DNA of 7,081 nucleotides, from assembly GCA_027080405.1 (NCBI GenBank), contig JALWSL010000238.1, positions 1 through 7,081 of the forward strand, written 5' to 3'. The notes under the pieces are model-generated. The model had not been told where the DNA came from and ran no database searches. It was given only the letters and a program-made list of their open reading frames with translations. Below, piece by piece: positions 6,492-7,081 of this stretch. Both the position numbers and the translations under genes were made by a program. Numbering within the stretch: the first letter of the stretch is position 1; every line of letters begins with the position of its first letter. Source of the DNA: Planctomycetaceae bacterium (lineage in GTDB: Bacteria; Planctomycetota; Planctomycetia; Planctomycetales; Planctomycetaceae).

Positions 6492-6542
6492 ACCTTCTTC
6501 TCCCTTCAAAATATGAGGGGCCGCCCGAATTCAGAATTGATC

Positions 6543-6547
6543 GGAGG
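6543..6547 (+). promoter_or_regulatory. Strong ribosome binding site deciding a TTG start for fxsA
   Basis: GGAGG, the core of the anti-16S match, sits eight bases before TTG 6556-6558. No ATG lies nearby in this frame before the first membrane helix, so this site identifies TTG as the start codon. Confidence 0.85.
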
Positions 6548-6555
6548 AAATTCGT

Positions 6556-7065
6556 TTGTTTTTTCGCCTGTTTCTGCTGTTCACTCTGATCCCCTTTATC
6601 GAGTTGGTATTGCTGATCAAGCTAGCCTCGTTGCATGGGTGGGGTTTTACGATTGCCTTGATCCTGTTTACCGGTCTGATCGGCACGATGCTGGTTCGTT
6701 GGCAGGGTTTTATGATCATGCAACAGATTCGCGAAGAGATATCCCGGGGAAAACCGCCAACCGATTCCCTGCTCGATGGCGCGATGATCCTGGTCGCGGG
6801 AGCCTTGTTAATCACTCCCGGTATTTTGACCGATATGGTCGGTTTCCTGCTGCTCTGGCCTCTCTTTCGTTCCCTCGTACGAAAAGCGGTCCGTCAGACG
6901 ATCATGCACAAGGCGAAATTTACGGTTTACGAACAATTTCAATATCGGAACTATTCACCATTTGAATCTTCTTCCGCCGACTCACCCTTTGAAGAAGGCC
7001 CTCCTCGTGTCGATGATGAAGGGAATGAAATCATTGATGTCGAGTTTACGAAAAGAGATGAATAA
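6556..7065 (+). CDS. fxsA: FxsA family membrane protein
   Basis: A 169-residue inner-membrane protein of the FxsA family (E. coli FxsA, formerly YjeG, has about 158). In E. coli, overproduction relieves the exclusion of phage T7 by the F plasmid; the normal cellular role is not known. Family features are clear: a first hydrophobic block with 'LIPFIELVLLIKL' (11-23, E16 in the membrane) and a second ending 'GLIGTMLVRWQG' (40-51). A loop with 'LLDGAMILVAGALLITPG' (72-89) follows, then 'ILTDMVGFLLLWPLFR' (90-105). After a basic stretch (106-121), the tail from about 134 is polar and acidic, with 'EIIDVEF' near the end. The start is TTG, supported by GGAGG at 6543-6547. Its stop TAA shares a base with the ATG of the next gene, suggesting a two-gene or longer operon with translational coupling. 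Confidence 0.92.
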   Translation: MFFRLFLLFTLIPFIELVLLIKLASLHGWGFTIALILFTGLIGTMLVRWQGFMIMQQIREEISRGKPPTDSLLDGAMILVAGALLITPGILTDMVGFLLLWPLFRSLVRKAVRQTIMHKAKFTVYEQFQYRNYSPFESSSADSPFEEGPPRVDDEGNEIIDVEFTKRDE

Positions 7066-7081
7066 TGAGAATTCTGGTGAC
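7065..7081 (+). CDS. Start of next gene, cut by window edge (begins MRILV)
   Basis: ATG at 7065-7067 overlaps the fxsA stop by one base (TAATG). Only the codons for MRILV and the first two bases of an AC-starting (threonine) codon are visible, so the protein starts MRILVT. A purine-rich AAAAGAG (7051-7057) precedes it at seven bases. MRILVT is a common opening of both SurE nucleotidases (MRILVTNDDG) and NAD-dependent sugar epimerases (MRILVTGGAG). Six residues cannot decide between these or other families. Confidence 0.6.

Larger units (their letters stand above)
6208..6555 (+). other. Gap between trpE and fxsA
   Basis: A stretch of 348 bases with no recognised gene. It contains a two-copy direct repeat (6301-6325), a small hairpin GCCGCTT-CAGGA-AAGCGGC (6411-6429) not followed by a T-run, and a possible 36-codon ORF (6381-6491) that overlaps the hairpin. 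The fxsA ribosome binding site lies at its right end. No clear terminator for trpE and no convincing -35/-10 promoter pair for fxsA were seen. Confidence 0.7.

Overview
The window (about 50% G+C by eye) looks like ordinary chromosomal DNA from a free-living bacterium with loosely packed genes. Several features suggest a member of the Planctomycetota: an arylsulfatase-type gene, a trpE standing apart from other trp genes, long intergenic stretches, and start codons that often lack a clear Shine-Dalgarno sequence. This is inference from gene content and style, not a phylogenetic result. I see no mobile element, tRNA, rRNA, CRISPR array or phage gene.

Layout. Bases 1-383 hold the 3' end of a sulfatase gene read rightward. 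Facing it on the minus strand are a VanZ-like membrane protein gene (875-432) and, upstream of that, tilS (2017-1028), encoding tRNA-Ile2 lysidine synthetase. A hairpin followed by a U-run lies between tilS and the vanZ-like gene. A gap of about 1 kb (2018-3065) separates tilS from the divergent rny (3066-4613), encoding RNase Y. The gap holds one doubtful hydrophobic small ORF and several inverted repeats, two of them strong. After rny, a 97-base spacer carrying a long inverted repeat and a possible 31-codon ORF leads to trpE (4711-6207). A 348-base gap with a short direct repeat follows. Then comes fxsA (6556-7065), which has a TTG start and a near-perfect Shine-Dalgarno sequence and overlaps by one base the start of another gene (7065 onward, cut by the window edge).

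How the genes fit together. They are mainly housekeeping functions: tRNA decoding (tilS), mRNA turnover (rny), tryptophan synthesis (trpE), and membrane proteins of uncertain role (vanZ-like, fxsA). They do not form one pathway. The plausible transcription units are tilS with or without the vanZ-like gene leftward, rny with or without trpE rightward, and fxsA with the following gene rightward.

I found no convincing undescribed multi-gene system. The signals most worth a second look are noncoding: the structured region before rny, the 12-bp inverted repeat and small ORF between rny and trpE, and a 9-10 base motif (CGATCGGTT, extended to CCGATCGGTT at two sites) found three times, each time between genes.
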